The notes under the pieces are model-generated. The model was not told where the DNA came from. It did not search any database and saw only the letters and a program-made list of their open reading frames with translations. From Magnetovibrio sp. (GTDB lineage Bacteria; Pseudomonadota; Alphaproteobacteria; Rhodospirillales; Magnetovibrionaceae), in contig JAESSV010000282.1 of the NCBI GenBank assembly GCA_016763895.1, positions 1 through 7,935 of the forward strand: a stretch of 7,935 bases of DNA. The letters run 5' to 3'. Shown here in pieces: positions 5,910-7,935 of the stretch (positions are counted from its first letter, which is position 1; every line of letters begins with the position of its first letter). The position numbers and the translations under genes are program-made.

Positions 5910-5980
5910 GGCCTGAACCATAAGGCCTAAACCATAAGGCCTAAACCATAAGGTCTAAACCATAAGTCCTGAACCATAAG
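5901..5980. repeat. 14-bp tandem repeat array, five full copies and a partial sixth, overlapping the dodecin stop
   Basis: Units are GAACCATAAGGCCT (5901-5914 and 5915-5928, identical), AAACCATAAGGCCT (5929-5942), AAACCATAAGGTCT (5943-5956), AAACCATAAGTCCT (5957-5970) and the partial GAACCATAAG (5971-5980). The first unit encodes the last two residues of dodecin (Glu-Pro) and its TAA stop. AGGCCT (5909-5914, 5923-5928, 5937-5942) is self-complementary, so adjacent copies can form 6-bp hairpins with 8-base loops. The copies decay away from the gene: the first two are identical and the last ones diverge. The array fills most of the gap between the convergent dodecin and recQ genes and may serve as a shared 3' end. 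Confidence 0.97.
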
Positions 5981-5989
5981 AATATTAAG

Positions 5990-6020
5990 GGTGATCAAAA
6001 CCGAAGGTGGCTGGTGATCA
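5990..6020. repeat. Direct repeat GGTGATCA bracketing the recQ 3' end
   Basis: GGTGATCA occurs at 5990-5997 and 6013-6020. The second copy contains the recQ stop codon (complement of 6018-6020). TGATCA is self-complementary, so the two copies can also pair as an inverted repeat. ACC (5999-6001) and GGT (6013-6015) could extend this if unpaired bases are allowed. It may act at the recQ transcript end. Confidence 0.6.
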
Positions 6021-7823
6021 TTGGGCCAGAATTGGAATAAATATATCCGCAAATTCTTCCAATTTTGCGGCACCAACACCATGAACGTCGGCAAAAGCAG
6101 CTTTGTCTTGGGGGCGGGACCGGGCCATGTCTTCGAGCGAACGATCCGAAAAAATGATATACGCCGGCTTTCCGCGCTCTCGGGCCAATTGGGTGCGCTT
6201 GTCCTTGAGGCGGGTCAACATGGTGACTTGTTCCGGTGTCAGGTCTTCGGGGGCTTGGGCTGGTCCTGAGCCTTGGCGTGTTTTCTTCACCGATTGGGGC
6301 TGGATCACGTCCTTGCGGTAACGAAATTGTGCCTCGCCGTTCAAAATGGTCTGGCCTTTGGGGGTGAGGCTTATGCCGCCATGTCCAGCAACGTCCAGGT
6401 GCAAGATGTTTGCGGCGACCATTTGGCGGACGATGGATCGCCAGGTGTTTTTGCTTAACTCTGTTCCTTGGCCATAAGTCGGCAGTTGGTCGTGGTTACA
6501 AGACCGTATTTTTTGCGTATCGCCCCCCCGCAAAACGTCCACGATGTGGGCTTGACCAAACATTTGCCCGGTGGCAATGACCGTCGTTAGAAGTTTTTGA
6601 GCCTCAGGTGTGCCGTCCACCATTTCGGGTGGATTGAGGCAGATGTCGCAATTGTTACAGCCCGCCTTGTCCGTTTGATTTTCGCCGAAATACGAAAGCA
6701 AGGCCTTACGCCGACATTCGGGGGCTTCACAATAAGAAATCAAAGCATCCAGGCGTTTATGTTCACGGCGTTTATGATCCGCTTCGCCGTTTTCTTGATC
6801 GATAAACATGCGCCGCATGCGAAGATCGTTCAGGCCATAAACCATATGGGCAACCGCAGGCTTACCATCCCGTCCGGCGCGCCCAATTTCTTGATAATAC
6901 GCTTCCATGCTGCCCGGCATGTCGGTGTGACAAACAAAACGCACATCGGGTTTGTCGATGCCCATGCCAAAAGCGATGGTGGCAACGGCAACCACATCGG
7001 GTTCAATCATAAAGGTTTTTTGGTTGTTCGTGCGTTGACTTGAGCTCATCCCCGCATGATAAGCCAAGGCCTTAACGCCGTTGTCGTTTAAAAAAGCGGC
7101 GGTTTTTTCGGTTTTGGCCCGGGACAGGCAATACACGATGCCGCTTTCGCCCGAAAAGGTTTTGACCACGTCCAACAATTGACGGTTGGCGTCCGTTCGC
7201 ATGTGAACTTCAAGACGAATGTTGGGGCGGTCAAATCCGGAAATAAAGCGCTTGCCCTTGCCGCCAAACAATTTTGCGACAATGTCGTCTTGGGTCGCCG
7301 TGTCGGCTGTGGCGGTGAGGGCGACTATGGGAACATTTTTGAAAAGATCTTTCAGCCGGGACAAGGATTCGTATTCCGGGCGAAAAGAAGGTCCCCAACG
7401 CGAAAGACAGTGAGCTTCATCCACGGCAATCAGACGGATGGGAAGCTTGCTCAACGCGGACAACATGCGGTCCGTCATCAAGCGTTCGGGGGCCAAATAT
7501 AAAAGCCTCAATTCACCGGACGCCGCGCGTTTCCATACATCAACATTGGTGGTTCTGTCCCGAGAAGAATTGATGGCATCAGCGGCGACGCCCATAAGCT
7601 TTAAGGCCGCAACCTGATCTTCCATCAACGCCACCAAGGGCGAGACCACCAAGGTTAAGCCGCCTTTGAGCAGGGCCGGGATTTGAAAGCAAAGCGACTT
7701 TCCCGAGCCCGTCGGCATAACGGCCAAAATATGTTCGCCTTCAAGCAATGTATTAACGACTTCGGATTGACCGAGGCGAAAATTATCAAAGCCAAAGACA
7801 TTTTTAAGAATCTGACGGGGCAT
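6018..7823 (-). CDS. recQ: ATP-dependent DNA helicase RecQ
   Basis: RecQ is a 3'-5' DNA helicase acting in recombinational repair and stalled-fork processing. The 601-residue product has the full bacterial architecture. The helicase core carries motif 0 (FGFDNFRLGQ, 10-19), Walker A MPTGSGKS (36-43), SPLVALMEDQ (61-70), DEAH (135-138), ALTATAD (168-174), FGMGIDKPDVR (285-295) and QEIGRAGRDG (311-320). A zinc site follows with C370, C389, C392 and C395 (CNNCDIC). The winged-helix RQC domain spans about 400-510, and the C-terminal HRDC domain (about 527-601) includes IIFSDRSLEDMARSRP. The aromatic-rich loop reads SRWGPSFRPEY (141-151), where E. coli has WGHDF. The ATG at 7823 is chosen by family fit; an in-frame TTG at 7865 would add 14 residues but sits too close to the predicted transcription start. 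Neither start has a clear ribosome binding site. Confidence 0.97.
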   Translation of the reverse strand: MPRQILKNVFGFDNFRLGQSEVVNTLLEGEHILAVMPTGSGKSLCFQIPALLKGGLTLVVSPLVALMEDQVAALKLMGVAADAINSSRDRTTNVDVWKRAASGELRLLYLAPERLMTDRMLSALSKLPIRLIAVDEAHCLSRWGPSFRPEYESLSRLKDLFKNVPIVALTATADTATQDDIVAKLFGGKGKRFISGFDRPNIRLEVHMRTDANRQLLDVVKTFSGESGIVYCLSRAKTEKTAAFLNDNGVKALAYHAGMSSSQRTNNQKTFMIEPDVVAVATIAFGMGIDKPDVRFVCHTDMPGSMEAYYQEIGRAGRDGKPAVAHMVYGLNDLRMRRMFIDQENGEADHKRREHKRLDALISYCEAPECRRKALLSYFGENQTDKAGCNNCDICLNPPEMVDGTPEAQKLLTTVIATGQMFGQAHIVDVLRGGDTQKIRSCNHDQLPTYGQGTELSKNTWRSIVRQMVAANILHLDVAGHGGISLTPKGQTILNGEAQFRYRKDVIQPQSVKKTRQGSGPAQAPEDLTPEQVTMLTRLKDKRTQLARERGKPAYIIFSDRSLEDMARSRPQDKAAFADVHGVGAAKLEEFADIFIPILAQ

Positions 7824-7879
7824 AAGTTCAGTATAGGAGTTCGTGTTGGCGCGACCAAGGGGCAAATGTAAGTGGTCTT

Positions 7880-7908
7880 ATAATACGCATTTAAAATAAA
7901 ACTTTAAA
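7880..7908 (-). promoter_or_regulatory. Candidate recQ promoter
   Basis: On the minus strand TTTAAA (complement of 7903-7908) and TATTAT (complement of 7880-7885; five of six matches to TATAAT) are separated by an ideal 17 bp. Transcription would start near 7873, about 50 bases before the ATG at 7823. The remaining AT-rich sequence to the window end (7909-7935) shows no gene. Confidence 0.5.
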
Positions 7909-7935
7909 TTTAGTACTATTATAACCTTTAAGTAA

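Noticed and set aside
5901..5980. CRISPR array
   Set aside because: Units are 14 bp, directly abutting, with no unique spacers and no cas genes nearby; it is a simple tandem repeat.
7824..7865. TTG start for recQ at 7865
   Set aside because: RecQ similarity begins right after the ATG at 7823, and the best promoter would leave only a few bases before the TTG.

Overview
The window most resembles a chromosomal segment of an alphaproteobacterium of moderate GC content. This rests on the block yajC-secD-secF-COG3737 (Mth938/NDUFAF3-like), a divergent DUF815-type ATPase gene upstream of yajC, a 'squalene synthase-like' NDUFAF6-type gene nearby, and the residue-level character of dodecin, SodB and RecQ. 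No species can be named from the sequence alone. Nothing looks like a prophage, transposon, CRISPR array, tRNA or rRNA.

Layout: 1-276 (minus) is the N-terminal part of a DUF815-family ATP-binding protein, cut by the window edge. A divergent spacer with a plausible promoter then leads into the plus-strand operon yajC (352-807), secD (889-2472), secF (2485-3426) and a COG3737 gene (3426-3797). The last overlaps the secF stop by one base and is probably translationally coupled. From 3798 to 4072 lies a non-coding gap with a 13-bp tandem array and a strong hairpin. sodB, an Fe-type superoxide dismutase, runs on the minus strand (4073-4669). A shared upstream region separates it from a plus-strand phytoene/squalene-synthase-like gene (4811-5521). 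Dodecin follows (5700-5909, plus), and recQ occupies 6018-7823 on the minus strand, with an AT-rich promoter region at the right edge.

How the genes fit together: YajC, SecD and SecF form the accessory part of the Sec translocon that uses proton motive force to finish protein export. The COG3737 protein and the phytoene-synthase-like protein are homologues of two human complex I assembly factors (NDUFAF3 and NDUFAF6), so they may share a role in respiratory complex assembly at the membrane. SodB and dodecin (flavin/CoA storage) are plausible redox housekeeping genes, and RecQ is a DNA repair helicase.

The most unusual signal is non-coding. Three tandem arrays with unit lengths of 12, 13 and 14 bp lie at or after gene 3' ends. 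Two of them begin inside a stop codon. In all three, adjacent units carry self-complementary hexamers (GAGCTC, TGGCCA, AGGCCT), so neighbouring copies can fold into hairpins. The recQ stop shows a related duplication (TGATCA). I see no clearly new protein system; the coding genes are recognisable housekeeping families.
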